From contig JBHIEG010000008.1 of the NCBI GenBank assembly GCA_046760505.1, forward strand, positions 1-64,000: a DNA stretch of 64,000 nucleotides. The letters run 5' to 3'. The notes beneath the pieces are model-generated. The model saw nothing but the letters and a program-made list of their open reading frames with translations. It made no database searches and was not told the DNA's origin. The position numbers were made by a program, and so were the translations under genes. Within the stretch, counting starts at the first letter, position 1, and each line of letters opens with the position of its first letter. This stretch comes from CAYFZR01 sp046760505 [NCBI: Candidatus Hydrothermarchaeota archaeon]. Lineage in GTDB: Archaea; CAYFZR01. Shown in pieces: positions 1 to 8,244 of this stretch.

Positions 1-702
1 ATAGATGCCTTCGTAGTGGTTTGTTCCCCTCATCTTAAGAATTTCCAAGGCTCTTCTCCTCTCGTTTCCTGTTTTGATGTAGTTGAGGATGATCACACCG
101 GAGGCTAAAAATTCTTCAACGTCAAAACTGCTGAACTTTTCGGATCCAACCCCCGATTCCGAGGTAAGTATGGATGTACAACCTGATTTCGTAACGGTCT
201 CATAAAATCCAAGTAGTTCCTGTCTTATATTTGCTTCACCTCTTAACTGAAACACTAAAGCAGAGGTAGTATCGATTACCACTCTCTCTGCATTGATCTC
301 CTCGAATCTTTTACTTATGATGTCCGAAACGGTATCTATTGAAAAATCTCTAGGAAAGAACGCATCCCCCGTGTACTGCGAATCTATAACGTACCTTCCC
401 TCCTCCATTCTGGTTGGAATCACGCTTAGTATTCTCAACTTATCTTTCTTTATGAGGTATTCCAGATTCCAGCCGAATCTGCTACTGTTCGCAATAATAT
501 CAGCGGGTCTTTCTTCGAAACTGATAAAGACGCCGGGTTCATCCCATTGCAGGGCGCCGTAATATAAAAATTGAAGCGAGAAAATGGATTTCCCGGTACC
601 AGGACCTCCGGAAACCAGAATTGTCTTGCCTCTTGGAAAACCACCTTCGATCATCTCGTCTAATCCCATGATACCAGTTTTTACCCTCTTTATCATCCTC
701 AT
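1..702 (-). CDS. KaiC-like RecA-superfamily ATPase (3' part cut off by window edge)
   Basis: The open frame runs off the left edge; 234 codons are visible from an ATG at 702 (a second ATG lies at 696). Residues 32-39 read GGPGTGKS, a Walker A loop, preceded by the KaiC-type opening (TGIMGLDEMIEGG). A catalytic-glutamate segment (ISFEERP) and a Walker B strand (RVVIDTTSAL) follow in the usual KaiC-domain order. Archaeal single-domain KaiC-like proteins are ATPases, generally thought to act in signalling rather than in a clock. Substrate and partner cannot be told from sequence. The 69 bases separating it from the next minus-strand gene could hold its own promoter. The family call is secure, the role is not. 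Confidence 0.85.
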   Translation of the reverse strand, partial: MRMIKRVKTGIMGLDEMIEGGFPRGKTILVSGGPGTGKSIFSLQFLYYGALQWDEPGVFISFEERPADIIANSSRFGWNLEYLIKKDKLRILSVIPTRMEEGRYVIDSQYTGDAFFPRDFSIDTVSDIISKRFEEINAERVVIDTTSALVFQLRGEANIRQELLGFYETVTKSGCTSILTSESGVGSEKFSSFDVEEFLASGVIILNYIKTGNERRRALEILKMRGTNHYEGIY

Positions 703-771
703 CACATCTTAAAATACCTGGTTAAAACTGATACGACGTGAAATAAAGAAATTTCGAAAATGTAATTAAGT

Positions 772-1071
772 TTAAGGGGCGCCTAATCTTTTTATCTCAA
801 ATATCACAGTTCCTCCTTCTGTATAAGGCTCTCCAGGATCGACGCATTGGACATATGCTCTGTCCTTTTGCTTGGAAAGCCCTAACTCAATCGGATTTGC
901 ACCGGTTCTTAAGGCAACAATGTAATGCAGTAAGGGAGCCAACGCATGAGTGCATATAGAATCAGTTTCCTTTAAGTCTATCTCCGGACCTCTGATTATG
1001 ATTTTGTCCCCTAATTTATGGACCGGACACTTTCCCCTAATTTCTATTACGGTGATGCATAAATCATGCAT
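772..1071 (-). CDS. TIGR04076-like small protein
   Basis: A 99-residue protein with CPVHKLGDK near residue 15, a central CTHALAPLLHY segment and a CVDPGEPYTEGGTVIFEI ending. This pattern matches my memory of the small uncharacterised TIGR04076 family of anaerobes. Three cysteines and two histidines could bind metal, but that is only inference. It starts 5 bases after the radical SAM gene and is surely co-transcribed with it. Function is unknown; the pairing suggests a substrate, carrier or regulatory partner of the radical SAM protein. Confidence 0.7.
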   Translation of the reverse strand: MHDLCITVIEIRGKCPVHKLGDKIIIRGPEIDLKETDSICTHALAPLLHYIVALRTGANPIELGLSKQKDRAYVQCVDPGEPYTEGGTVIFEIKRLGAP

Positions 1072-1075
1072 GATA

Positions 1076-2095
1076 TCACCCAGTTATACTTCTGACCAAT
1101 TCGTATTCCTCTATCGTATTAACGAATGTCCCTATGTTGCCGAGTCTCACATTATTTAAAACAGGCTTTACAGAAAAATAAGCAGCAATCATCTCATATA
1201 ATGTCGGGGATCGAAGATTACTCAATTTATATGAAGGAAAAAAGGCTAATATGGTGAAGGGTATGTCCCTATCAACATCCCTCAATATATTTGCTATCTT
1301 CAAGATCTGGTCCTTTTCTACCATACCGGGAATATAAAGTGTAAGCACCTCAAACACAAAATCATTGTCTTTCAGTAAATAGGGAAGTTCAAGTATATTT
1401 TTGTTCGAAACACCTGTCAGTTTTTTATGTATCTCATCATCGAACGCCTTTATGTCAAGCCAAAAAGAATCCACACCGCTTTCTCTTAACCTCTCCAAGT
1501 TTTCTGGGGTCAACCCATATCCATTGGTCTCGATCAGTACCCATATATCATCTATTTCTTTTTTTATCAATTTAGTGCATTCCTCGTAGAATTCAGGTCT
1601 GCAAGTTATATCTCCGCCTGTAAAACCAACTATATTTCTGGCAGGGCCCCATCCTTGCGGACTCCAAACGATTTGCTCGGGATTAAGAGCTTTCGGGCAG
1701 TACTTAGATCTCTCTCCATATATACACCTTCCACAGGATAAACAGAGATCTTGCGCATGAAAAGCGGTTGCTCTATCTCGGGGCTCGTAGTAAGTAATAT
1801 CTTTGCTGTAATCCATCACTGTACTCACAATGTCATCTGGAGAAAGCCATTCACCACTTGCTTTTTGAGAAAATTCACTGGAATGACATTTTAAACAACT
1901 GAAGTTACACCCGCTTTGGTATATAGAAAGGTAGTGCTCGGGTCTGGAGAGATGGGCACCTTTTACTAGTCTATAAACCTTGTTATCAGCGTATCTTAAA
2001 GTGACTTGGCATGCTCTTCCTTTACTTCCATCTATATCAATGGTTAGGCAGCTTCCTCTTTCATATCCTTGTTTTATGAGATGACATTCACTCAT
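1076..2095 (-). CDS. Radical SAM protein with additional Cys4 motif
   Basis: A 339-residue protein with the radical SAM CX3CX2C motif at C63, C67 and C70 and the SAM-binding GGD at 160-162. Between them lies a second cluster, C118-x2-C121-x2-C124-x8-C133, probably an extra [4Fe-4S] site, as in activases of glycyl-radical enzymes. The C-terminal half (LIETNGYG, WLDIKAF) resembles pyruvate formate-lyase-activating-type enzymes. No glycyl radical enzyme is visible in the window, so the substrate is open. The start overlaps the upstream UPF0173 gene by 8 bases, so the two are translationally linked. The N-terminal 55 residues ahead of the SAM domain are unusual and unassigned. Confidence 0.85.
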   Translation of the reverse strand: MSECHLIKQGYERGSCLTIDIDGSKGRACQVTLRYADNKVYRLVKGAHLSRPEHYLSIYQSGCNFSCLKCHSSEFSQKASGEWLSPDDIVSTVMDYSKDITYYEPRDRATAFHAQDLCLSCGRCIYGERSKYCPKALNPEQIVWSPQGWGPARNIVGFTGGDITCRPEFYEECTKLIKKEIDDIWVLIETNGYGLTPENLERLRESGVDSFWLDIKAFDDEIHKKLTGVSNKNILELPYLLKDNDFVFEVLTLYIPGMVEKDQILKIANILRDVDRDIPFTILAFFPSYKLSNLRSPTLYEMIAAYFSVKPVLNNVRLGNIGTFVNTIEEYELVRSITG

Positions 2096-2726
2096 ATTCT
2101 AATACTACTATTTTAGGGACTTCGGGTAATGTTTCTCTCTCCACGATTAGTTTCTTCGTTCTCTCGACCTCTGTCTTGTTTTCAAGAAACTTGTTTAGCG
2201 GCTCAATTGGCAGGGTTACGACTTCTGTTTTATAGTGCATTGGAACGATTATCTTTGGAGTAAGTTGCTCTATTACTTTATCTGCTTCTCTCGCATTTAT
2301 CGTAAAGGTTCCGCCTACAGGTATAAAGAGAACGTCAACTTCTCCGATGTCTCTGATTTGATTTTCATCTAGAATATGCCCGAGATCGCCAAGGTGGCAA
2401 AATCTAACTCCATCAACTTCAAATACGAAAACCGTGTTTTTTCCCCGCATTCTACCTTTTGAATCATCATGAAATGTCTCAATACCCTTAAATTCAATAT
2501 TTTTCGCTTTTTTCTTTCCTTCCCCTTTAATTACGGATGGTTTTCCCTTTAAAACCTTTACTTTGTTGTGATCGAAGTGATCATGGCTTACAAGCGCGAT
2601 ATCTGCTTCCACTTCCGGAGTTCTATATCCGACGTCTTTCTGTGAAAAAGGATCCGTGACAATGCATATACCTTCTCTGTCTGTAATTTTAAAACAAGCA
2701 TGTCCTAACCATTCTATTTCGGCCAT
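2088..2726 (-). CDS. UPF0173 metal-dependent hydrolase (beta-lactamase fold)
   Basis: A 212-residue metallo-beta-lactamase-fold protein. It opens with the family signature WLGHACFKI and carries HxHxDH as H48, H50, D52, H53. Later metal ligands appear as CHLGDLGH and PMHY near the C-terminus. UPF0173 proteins are related to UlaG-type lactonases but have no fixed substrate. A paralogue sits at 63082-63783. It leads the radical SAM/TIGR04076 genes, with an AATATAAAA-like box about 30 bases upstream of the start. Confidence 0.88.
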   Translation of the reverse strand: MAEIEWLGHACFKITDREGICIVTDPFSQKDVGYRTPEVEADIALVSHDHFDHNKVKVLKGKPSVIKGEGKKKAKNIEFKGIETFHDDSKGRMRGKNTVFVFEVDGVRFCHLGDLGHILDENQIRDIGEVDVLFIPVGGTFTINAREADKVIEQLTPKIIVPMHYKTEVVTLPIEPLNKFLENKTEVERTKKLIVERETLPEVPKIVVLEYE

Positions 2727-2760
2727 ATTAAACCCCTAATTTATAATACATTTTATATTT

Positions 2761-3150
2761 TTATATATATCTTGACAGTACTGGTATTTCTGTTTTTTCT
2801 CCCAAAAAAGCCTTTATGGCCAGGAACAAATAAATCGCCGTCCCGGCTATTGCAACAATAAGCCACCCAACTCCTAAAAGAAGCCAAACCAACCATCCAA
2901 GGAGTGGAATCTTAATGAATATCGCTCCAAGTATAGTTAAGATAACATAAACTCCCATCAATATGATGCCGAGTGCAATGCTTTGTCTGGCATGAAATCT
3001 GCAAAAATCGCTTTCTGGTTTTAGGAAATATACAACTATGCCGCCTATTAATCCAAGTGGAAAATATGCAAGGAGTCCGAGCAGTTTTTCGTCCTCAGAT
3101 ACTATAGAATCACCTCCTTGTTCATTATTGGTAATCTGAATATATAACAT
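2761..3150 (-). CDS. DUF4870-like small membrane protein (start uncertain, possibly ATA at 3105)
   Basis: A short integral membrane protein with three hydrophobic helices. The segment FCRFHARQSIALGI is typical of DUF4870/Tic20-like proteins. The listed start is the only canonical ATG. However, the TTATATAT of codons 2-4 looks like a TATA box, and a perfect GGAGGTG (3117-3111) lies inside the frame. That Shine-Dalgarno is followed 5 bases later by ATA at 3105, the last codon before VSEDEKLLG, where homologues typically begin. The real protein may therefore be 114 residues initiated at ATA. Function unknown; 13 bases separate it from the M50 protease gene. Confidence 0.8.
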   Translation of the reverse strand: MLYIQITNNEQGGDSIVSEDEKLLGLLAYFPLGLIGGIVVYFLKPESDFCRFHARQSIALGIILMGVYVILTILGAIFIKIPLLGWLVWLLLGVGWLIVAIAGTAIYLFLAIKAFLGEKTEIPVLSRYI

Positions 3151-3163
3151 TTTATCCCATCGC

Positions 3164-3766
3164 TCAATAAAAGATAAGCAACAAGAACACCATTATTGGA
3201 GTCATAAAGATTGATATTCCCAGAGAATAACCAAATTTAGTCGAATATTCAGAAAAAGAAAGTCTATACGCGATGTGGAATCCATCCGTCTCCTTACTTA
3301 TCAGAGATGATATCAAATAAAACATAAGAGAAACAAAGGCAAAACAACCTAAAAAGCCACTATTAAGAATATTTGAAAAAACATTCGCTAAAATGGAAAA
3401 TAAAAGATTAAATGTAGGACCTGCAGAATATATTTTTAGAATAGTCAGCATGTCTGCATTATCAAACGATTTTTCGTCAAATTCAATGCCGAACCCCTTC
3501 CAAAATAATTTGAAATTCTTGATTTTTACATTTTCGATGGAAGCAACTATAATATGCCCGGCTTCATGAACAAAAAAAGATAGTACAAAGGAGACAAGTA
3601 AATAGAAGAGGGATGCCGAGAAATTTATCGTTTTAAGCATGATTATAAAAATACTTATGGATAAAACGGGAAATATACTCAAGACGTTCAGCAAGCAGAT
3701 TAATCCAAGCAAATTTAAAACAGCATTGTATCTTATCGCCGATCCCGAATAAATTATATATCTCAT
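3164..3766 (-). CDS. M50-type (site-2 protease-like) membrane metalloprotease
   Basis: A 200-residue hydrophobic protein with HEAGH at 67-71 inside a membrane segment, AGPTFNLL at 115-122 and a DG pair at 161-162. These correspond to the HExxH zinc site, the AGPxxN segment and the third ligand of M50 intramembrane proteases. The family cleaves membrane-embedded substrates; none can be named here. The first codons contain ATATATAAT, which is also the likely promoter of the divergent tRNA gene, so a downstream start is possible. No other standard start fits clearly before the first helix. Confidence 0.8.
   Translation of the reverse strand: MRYIIYSGSAIRYNAVLNLLGLICLLNVLSIFPVLSISIFIIMLKTINFSASLFYLLVSFVLSFFVHEAGHIIVASIENVKIKNFKLFWKGFGIEFDEKSFDNADMLTILKIYSAGPTFNLLFSILANVFSNILNSGFLGCFAFVSLMFYLISSLISKETDGFHIAYRLSFSEYSTKFGYSLGISIFMTPIMVFLLLIFY
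3752..3761 (+). promoter_or_regulatory. TATA box of the tRNA-Gln gene
   Basis: An AATTATATAT run lies about 30-40 bases ahead of the mature tRNA 5' end, the expected archaeal distance allowing a short leader. It falls within the first codons of the divergent M50 gene. Because the box is nearly symmetrical it could also fire on the minus strand. Confidence 0.5.
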
Positions 3767-3790
3767 CGATGATATGTGTATTGGATCAGA

Positions 3791-3863
3791 AGCCCGGTGG
3801 TGTAGCGGTCAATCATAGGGGACTCTGGATCCCTTGACGGCGGTTCGAATCCGCCCCGGGCTA
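3791..3863 (+). tRNA. tRNA-Gln (anticodon CTG)
   Basis: Cloverleaf folded by eye: acceptor 3791-3797 pairs with 3856-3862 (7 bp). The anticodon stem 3818-3822 pairs with 3830-3834 around loop CTCTGGA, giving anticodon CTG at 3825-3827. The T stem is GGCGG/CCGCC around TTCGAAT. No CCA is encoded and no intron is visible. A TATA-like AATTATATAT lies about 30 bases upstream. Confidence 0.93.
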
Positions 3864-4139
3864 CTATTTCTTCAGTTTTTGTAACTGGGGAGACGCTCCG
3901 AGTTACAGGATTGCAATGGAAGTGATGAGAAGTGAAGGCGGGTTTTAAAAAGGGAGAATAAAATTCCATCGTTTCTTTTTATTTTAAGTGAAATGCACTA
4001 GGTGTAAAATTTATATGGAGAGATTTGAGGTGGTTAATTACTAAACATATTTTTTAAGATTTTTATAGCAATTTTCTGGGAAATTATAACATATTTATAT
4101 CCAAAATCGAGATATACCAATTGTAACATAGTTTAATTG

Positions 4140-6458
4140 ATGCTGAAGTCAGTAAGGATAATTGTAACTGGAATTGTCCAAGCAGTGGGCTTTAGACCAT
4201 TTATTTATCGAATTGCCAAGAAAAATAAACTCAATGGATTCGTAAGGAACATTGGAAATGCGGTAGAAATCTCTGTTACAGGAGAAGAAGATGATATACA
4301 CTGGTTCATATCGGAAATAAAAAACGATCATCCTCCTCTAGCGGAGATAGATAACATAGTGGTTGAAGAAATTGATAAAAAAGAATTTTTTGAGTTCGAG
4401 ATTGTAGAGAGCAAGCCCAAGTTCCTTGCTACTGATTCAATGATACCATCTGACATTGCGATATGCAATGAATGTTTGAGAGAATTATTCGATCCAAAAG
4501 ACAGGAGATATGGATATCCATTTACCGTTTGCACAAACTGTGGTCCCAGATTCACCATAATAAAGGGAATTCCTTACGATAGAAAATTTACCACTATGGT
4601 TGAATTCCCAATGTGTAAATCTTGCAATGGGGAGTACACAGATCCTTTAGATAGAAGGTATCATGCGGAGCCAATTGCCTGCTGGGATTGCGGTCCTCTT
4701 GTCTTTCTCTTGGACAGTGAGGAGAAAGAGGTATCTCAGGATTTATCAGAGGTTACTAAACTCGTAGATGAGGGGAATATAGTCGCGATCAAGGGAATAG
4801 GAGGCTTTCATATAGCATGCAAGACAAGTGATGACGAAGTCGTTCTAAAATTAAGAAAAAAATTGAACAGAATGGAACAGCCCTTCGCAATTATGGCAAA
4901 GGATTTAGATTCAATAAAAAAATTCGCGGAAATAGATGAAATTGAAAAAAATGAAATAGAATCTATAAGCAGACCTATAGTTGTATTGAATAAGAAAGAT
5001 CCTTTTTTACTATCTGATTACGTTGCCCCGGGATTGCATACAATTGGTGTGATGTTGCCATACTCGGGACTGCACCACTTACTCATGAAAAATACAAGAG
5101 AACTCGCCTGGATCATGACAAGTGCCAATTTTCCCGGTGAACCCATGATCACTAGCCAGGATGAGGCTATAAAAAGGTTAAGTGGAGTAGCAGATTATTT
5201 CCTTGTACATAACAGAGAGATAGCGAACAGATGCGATGATTCCGTAATAAGATTTGTAGATAAGAAGAGGACTTTTTTAAGAAGATCAAGGGGTTTTGTC
5301 CCCAGACAAATTAATTTAGAATTAGAGTTTCCAACCGTGATTGGACTTGGAGCTGAATTAGACGTTACTTTAGCTATTTTAAAGAAAAAAAGGTGTTATC
5401 TATCTCAGCACATAGGAGATACATCTCGTGTTAGCACGCTAGAATTTTTAAAATCTGCCCTAGAACACATGATGAAGATAACAGACGTCAAGGAATACGA
5501 AGCGATTGCATGTGACATGCATCCAAGTTTCAATACCACAAAATATGCGTTTGAGCTCTCCCAAAAGGTTGTTCAGGTTCAACATCACCACGCTCATATA
5601 GTTTCACTTATGGCAGAGAAAAAAGTATCTGAACCATTAATTGGTATTGCATGCGATGGGATGGGTTATGGAACAGACGGAATATGGGGTGGGGAGATAA
5701 TACTCTCAAGTTTAGATGATTTTGAGAGACTTGCTTCTTTAACTCCATATCCATTGATAGGAGGAGATTTAGCGACTAGATACCCTAGCAGGATTCTGCT
5801 TGGAATTTTAAACGATGTTGTTGAGAGAAGTAAAATAGAGAAGTACTTTGAAAGTGTAAATTACACGGGATTTAAGTACGGAAAAAAGGAATTTGAAATC
5901 TGTTTAAGACAGTTAGACAATAATATAAATGTTTTTCAGTCAACAAGTATGGGAAGAGTTTTAGATTCTATTTCTGCTTTATTAAACGTGTGTTTGGTGA
6001 GAACCTACGAGGGAGAACCAGCGATGAAACTGGAGTCTTATGCAAGAAAGGGAGAACCAAAAATTAAGCTACCGATAGAGTTTCGCAAAATTGATGGAAT
6101 AAGAAGACTAGATGTGAGCTTAATTTTAAAGGAGATATTTGAAAGTAAATCAAGACCTAGAGATCTTGCTGCCTCAGCTCAAAAAACACTTGCAGAGGGA
6201 CTTGCTATACTAGCTGGCGAGTTTTCAGAAAAATATGGTTTCGCAGCAGGTATGAGTGGAGGAGTTGCTTACAATGAAAGTATAGTAAGAACTATAAGAG
6301 AATACCTTGAAGAAGAAAGGATAAAGTTCTATACCCACACACTTGTACCTTCTGGAGACGGTGGATTGGCTCTTGGACAATCCGTTGTGGCTGGAGCAAA
6401 GATTCTAAATGAAAAGAATTACATTCTTTCAATGCCTAAATCATCTAGAATCAGTTGA
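4140..6458 (+). CDS. hypF: Carbamoyltransferase HypF
   Basis: HypF makes the CN ligands of the NiFe hydrogenase active site by moving a carbamoyl group from carbamoyl phosphate to HypE. All domains are present in 772 residues. The acylphosphatase domain (1-90) has GIVQAVGFRPF. Two zinc fingers use C109/C112/C131/C134 and C159/C162/C181/C184. A YrdC-like domain spans about 200-375, and a Kae1-like domain follows with an HHHAH metal motif. ATG at 4140 is preferred over the TTG one codon earlier. A TATA-like ATTTATAT lies about 45 bases upstream. The 3' end overlaps the convergent protease gene by 40 bases. Confidence 0.96.
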   Translation: MLKSVRIIVTGIVQAVGFRPFIYRIAKKNKLNGFVRNIGNAVEISVTGEEDDIHWFISEIKNDHPPLAEIDNIVVEEIDKKEFFEFEIVESKPKFLATDSMIPSDIAICNECLRELFDPKDRRYGYPFTVCTNCGPRFTIIKGIPYDRKFTTMVEFPMCKSCNGEYTDPLDRRYHAEPIACWDCGPLVFLLDSEEKEVSQDLSEVTKLVDEGNIVAIKGIGGFHIACKTSDDEVVLKLRKKLNRMEQPFAIMAKDLDSIKKFAEIDEIEKNEIESISRPIVVLNKKDPFLLSDYVAPGLHTIGVMLPYSGLHHLLMKNTRELAWIMTSANFPGEPMITSQDEAIKRLSGVADYFLVHNREIANRCDDSVIRFVDKKRTFLRRSRGFVPRQINLELEFPTVIGLGAELDVTLAILKKKRCYLSQHIGDTSRVSTLEFLKSALEHMMKITDVKEYEAIACDMHPSFNTTKYAFELSQKVVQVQHHHAHIVSLMAEKKVSEPLIGIACDGMGYGTDGIWGGEIILSSLDDFERLASLTPYPLIGGDLATRYPSRILLGILNDVVERSKIEKYFESVNYTGFKYGKKEFEICLRQLDNNINVFQSTSMGRVLDSISALLNVCLVRTYEGEPAMKLESYARKGEPKIKLPIEFRKIDGIRRLDVSLILKEIFESKSRPRDLAASAQKTLAEGLAILAGEFSEKYGFAAGMSGGVAYNESIVRTIREYLEEERIKFYTHTLVPSGDGGLALGQSVVAGAKILNEKNYILSMPKSSRIS

Positions 6459-6886
6459 ATGACCCTTGGAATTGATTCTTCGACTTTTTGCGTGCATTTT
6501 TCATCAAATGTTGTGCAGTCCTCTATCTCTATCGCATAAATAATAATGTCCTCAGGCATTCTTTCTTCCATGAGGATTCTTCCGGTTTCCAAGACAGTTG
6601 GTAAGTCCAAAACATGAGTTGATCTTATATTTTGTGATTTAGGAAGTTCTTGAGGCTTTAGCCTGTAAATTTCCCCAGGCTCTCCTTCTTCAGTCTTTAT
6701 CGCATCTACGATGATGACTCTTTGATAATCGATAATGAAATCAAGTAAATCTAATCCCGCAACGCTTGCTTCACTTACATAAATGTTATCTGGAAGATTT
6801 AATTCCCTCATTTTTCTTATTACATGAATTCCAACACCGTCATCTCTTAGAAGTGGATTTCCTATTCCAAGTATTAAAGTTTTCAT
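6419..6886 (-). CDS. Hydrogenase maturation protease (M52 family)
   Basis: A 155-residue endopeptidase that would clip the C-terminal tail of a NiFe large subunit once nickel is in. It opens GIGNPLLRDDGVG. The nickel-sensing residues of the family appear as D16, D61 and H91. It is the only such protease in the window, while two large subunits (14579-16078 and 17169-18596) both carry tails after their last cysteine motif, so it may serve both. It overlaps hypD by 4 bases. Confidence 0.92.
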   Translation of the reverse strand: MKTLILGIGNPLLRDDGVGIHVIRKMRELNLPDNIYVSEASVAGLDLLDFIIDYQRVIIVDAIKTEEGEPGEIYRLKPQELPKSQNIRSTHVLDLPTVLETGRILMEERMPEDIIIYAIEIEDCTTFDEKCTQKVEESIPRVIQLILDDLGIERM

Positions 6887-7959
6887 GAAACCACTTCGTA
6901 CTTATAGGCTACCTGGCAACTCCCTTCAACTGAGACCATGCATGGGCCTAAAGGAGTTACAGGAGTGCATCTTTCACCAAATAATTTACACTCATGTGGC
7001 TTTTTGTTTCCTCTCAAAATTTCTCCGCAGAGGCATTCTTTATAAAAATGGGGTGCTTCTTGGAACTCTATATCAAATTTTTCCAAAGTATCGTATTTTT
7101 TATATCTTTCTTTAAGTTTAAAAGAAGCATTTGGAATCACAGGAAAACCTCTCCATCTCCGAGATTCTACATCGAATACCTTTTCCATCATTTTTTTTGC
7201 ACGTACATTCCCTTTTTGCCTGACAGATCTCTTGTACTCGTTGAATACAGAGTTGTCTTTTTCCTTAAGCATCTTCAATATCTTTAATATACTAAGTAAA
7301 ACATCGTTTGGCTCAAATCCTGTAATTGCCTGCGGGATCTTGTATTTCTCTGAAATGGGTATGTAAGGTTCAACCCCAATAATAGTAGAGACATGTCCCG
7401 GCTCTATGAGGGCATCTAACTTAATTTCTTCGGTATCAAGTAAAAAATCTATTGCTGGGGGGATTAATCTGTGAGAACATATTATAGAGAAATTTTCTGG
7501 TAAATTTTTCATTAGAATACTTGCTGTAGAAGGAGCAGTGGTCTCAAACCCTATTGCAGAGAATATGACCTCCTCTTTAGAATTTTTTGCCTGTTTCAGT
7601 GCATCTAGTGGCGAATAAACTACTCTTATATCACCGCCCATTCCCCTCGCATTATATAATGACATCTCACTTCCCGGAACCCTTAATAAATCACCGTAAA
7701 CAAATATCCTATTTCCTTCTAAGGCTAGCTTAATCGCAACATCTATTTCTTCTGGAGGTGTTATACAAACAGGACATCCTGGTCCGGCTACAACCTCTAT
7801 GTTTTGCGGAAGCAGTGAGCGTAGACCGAATCTAGCTATAGTATCCTCATGAGTACCGCAAACATGCATTATTCTTACAGAATCAAATTCTTTCGAGAGG
7901 TCATTTATTTTTTCAATAAGCAATCTGCTTATTCTTTCATCTCGGTAATAATCTAGCAT
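6883..7959 (-). CDS. hypD: Hydrogenase assembly Fe-S protein HypD
   Basis: HypD, with HypC, is the scaffold on which the Fe(CN)2CO unit is built. The 358-residue protein shows the redox and iron-binding cysteines of the family: MHVCGTHEDT near residue 35, GPGCPVCITP near 60, and a C-terminal [4Fe-4S] region with CLCGEILRG, CTPVTPLGPCMVS and GSCQ. Length is normal. It abuts hypC (stop and start share one base) and overlaps the protease gene, so hypC-hypD-protease form one transcript. Confidence 0.96.
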   Translation of the reverse strand: MLDYYRDERISRLLIEKINDLSKEFDSVRIMHVCGTHEDTIARFGLRSLLPQNIEVVAGPGCPVCITPPEEIDVAIKLALEGNRIFVYGDLLRVPGSEMSLYNARGMGGDIRVVYSPLDALKQAKNSKEEVIFSAIGFETTAPSTASILMKNLPENFSIICSHRLIPPAIDFLLDTEEIKLDALIEPGHVSTIIGVEPYIPISEKYKIPQAITGFEPNDVLLSILKILKMLKEKDNSVFNEYKRSVRQKGNVRAKKMMEKVFDVESRRWRGFPVIPNASFKLKERYKKYDTLEKFDIEFQEAPHFYKECLCGEILRGNKKPHECKLFGERCTPVTPLGPCMVSVEGSCQVAYKYEVVS

Positions 7960-8177
7960 TATATGGTCTCCAAAAGTTCTTTCCAGAGTTCTAATGAGTC
8001 CAGTGCTTCTTCCTTTGATAAAATCTGAATAGCATAGCCAACGTGAACTATTACATAGTCCCCTGGTTCTACTCTTTCGAGAAGAGAGGTATCAACTTCT
8101 CTTAGCACGCCACCAATATCTACCAATGCCTTATTGTCCCTTATTTCTTTCACCAGTCCGGGTATCGCGAGACACAA
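7959..8177 (-). CDS. hypC: Hydrogenase chaperone HypC (TTG start)
   Basis: HypC carries iron with its ligands from HypD to the large-subunit precursor, using a cysteine directly after the initiator Met. Here the family start MCLAIPG appears as TTG-TGT-CTC-GCG at 8177, so TTG must be the initiator. A longer frame from ATG 8204 would bury that cysteine and is rejected. The protein has 72 residues and the GDYVIVHVGYAIQ segment of the HypC/HupF fold. Confidence 0.95.
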   Translation of the reverse strand: MCLAIPGLVKEIRDNKALVDIGGVLREVDTSLLERVEPGDYVIVHVGYAIQILSKEEALDSLELWKELLETI

Positions 8178-8207
8178 ATATAACAAACCCAAAGAATATG
8201 ACATCGA

Positions 8208-8230
8208 ACCAATATTTATAAGATATTATC
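8208..8230. promoter_or_regulatory. Divergent hypC/hypE promoter region
   Basis: The 67 bases between hypC and hypE hold a single AT block, ATATTTATAAGATATTAT. It offers a TATA-like element on each strand at roughly 20-30 bases from each start. One element may serve both the hypCD-protease operon and hypE. Confidence 0.4.
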
Positions 8231-8244
8231 GAGTAGGTGGGGTT

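Noticed and set aside
3763-3969. A 68-residue minus-strand frame covering the tRNA-Gln
   Set aside because: It runs antisense through the tRNA, has no family signature, and its composition follows the tRNA sequence.
6419-6458. 40-base tail-to-tail overlap of hypF and the protease taken as a frameshift
   Set aside because: Both proteins have normal length and end where families end, so this is simple convergent overlap.
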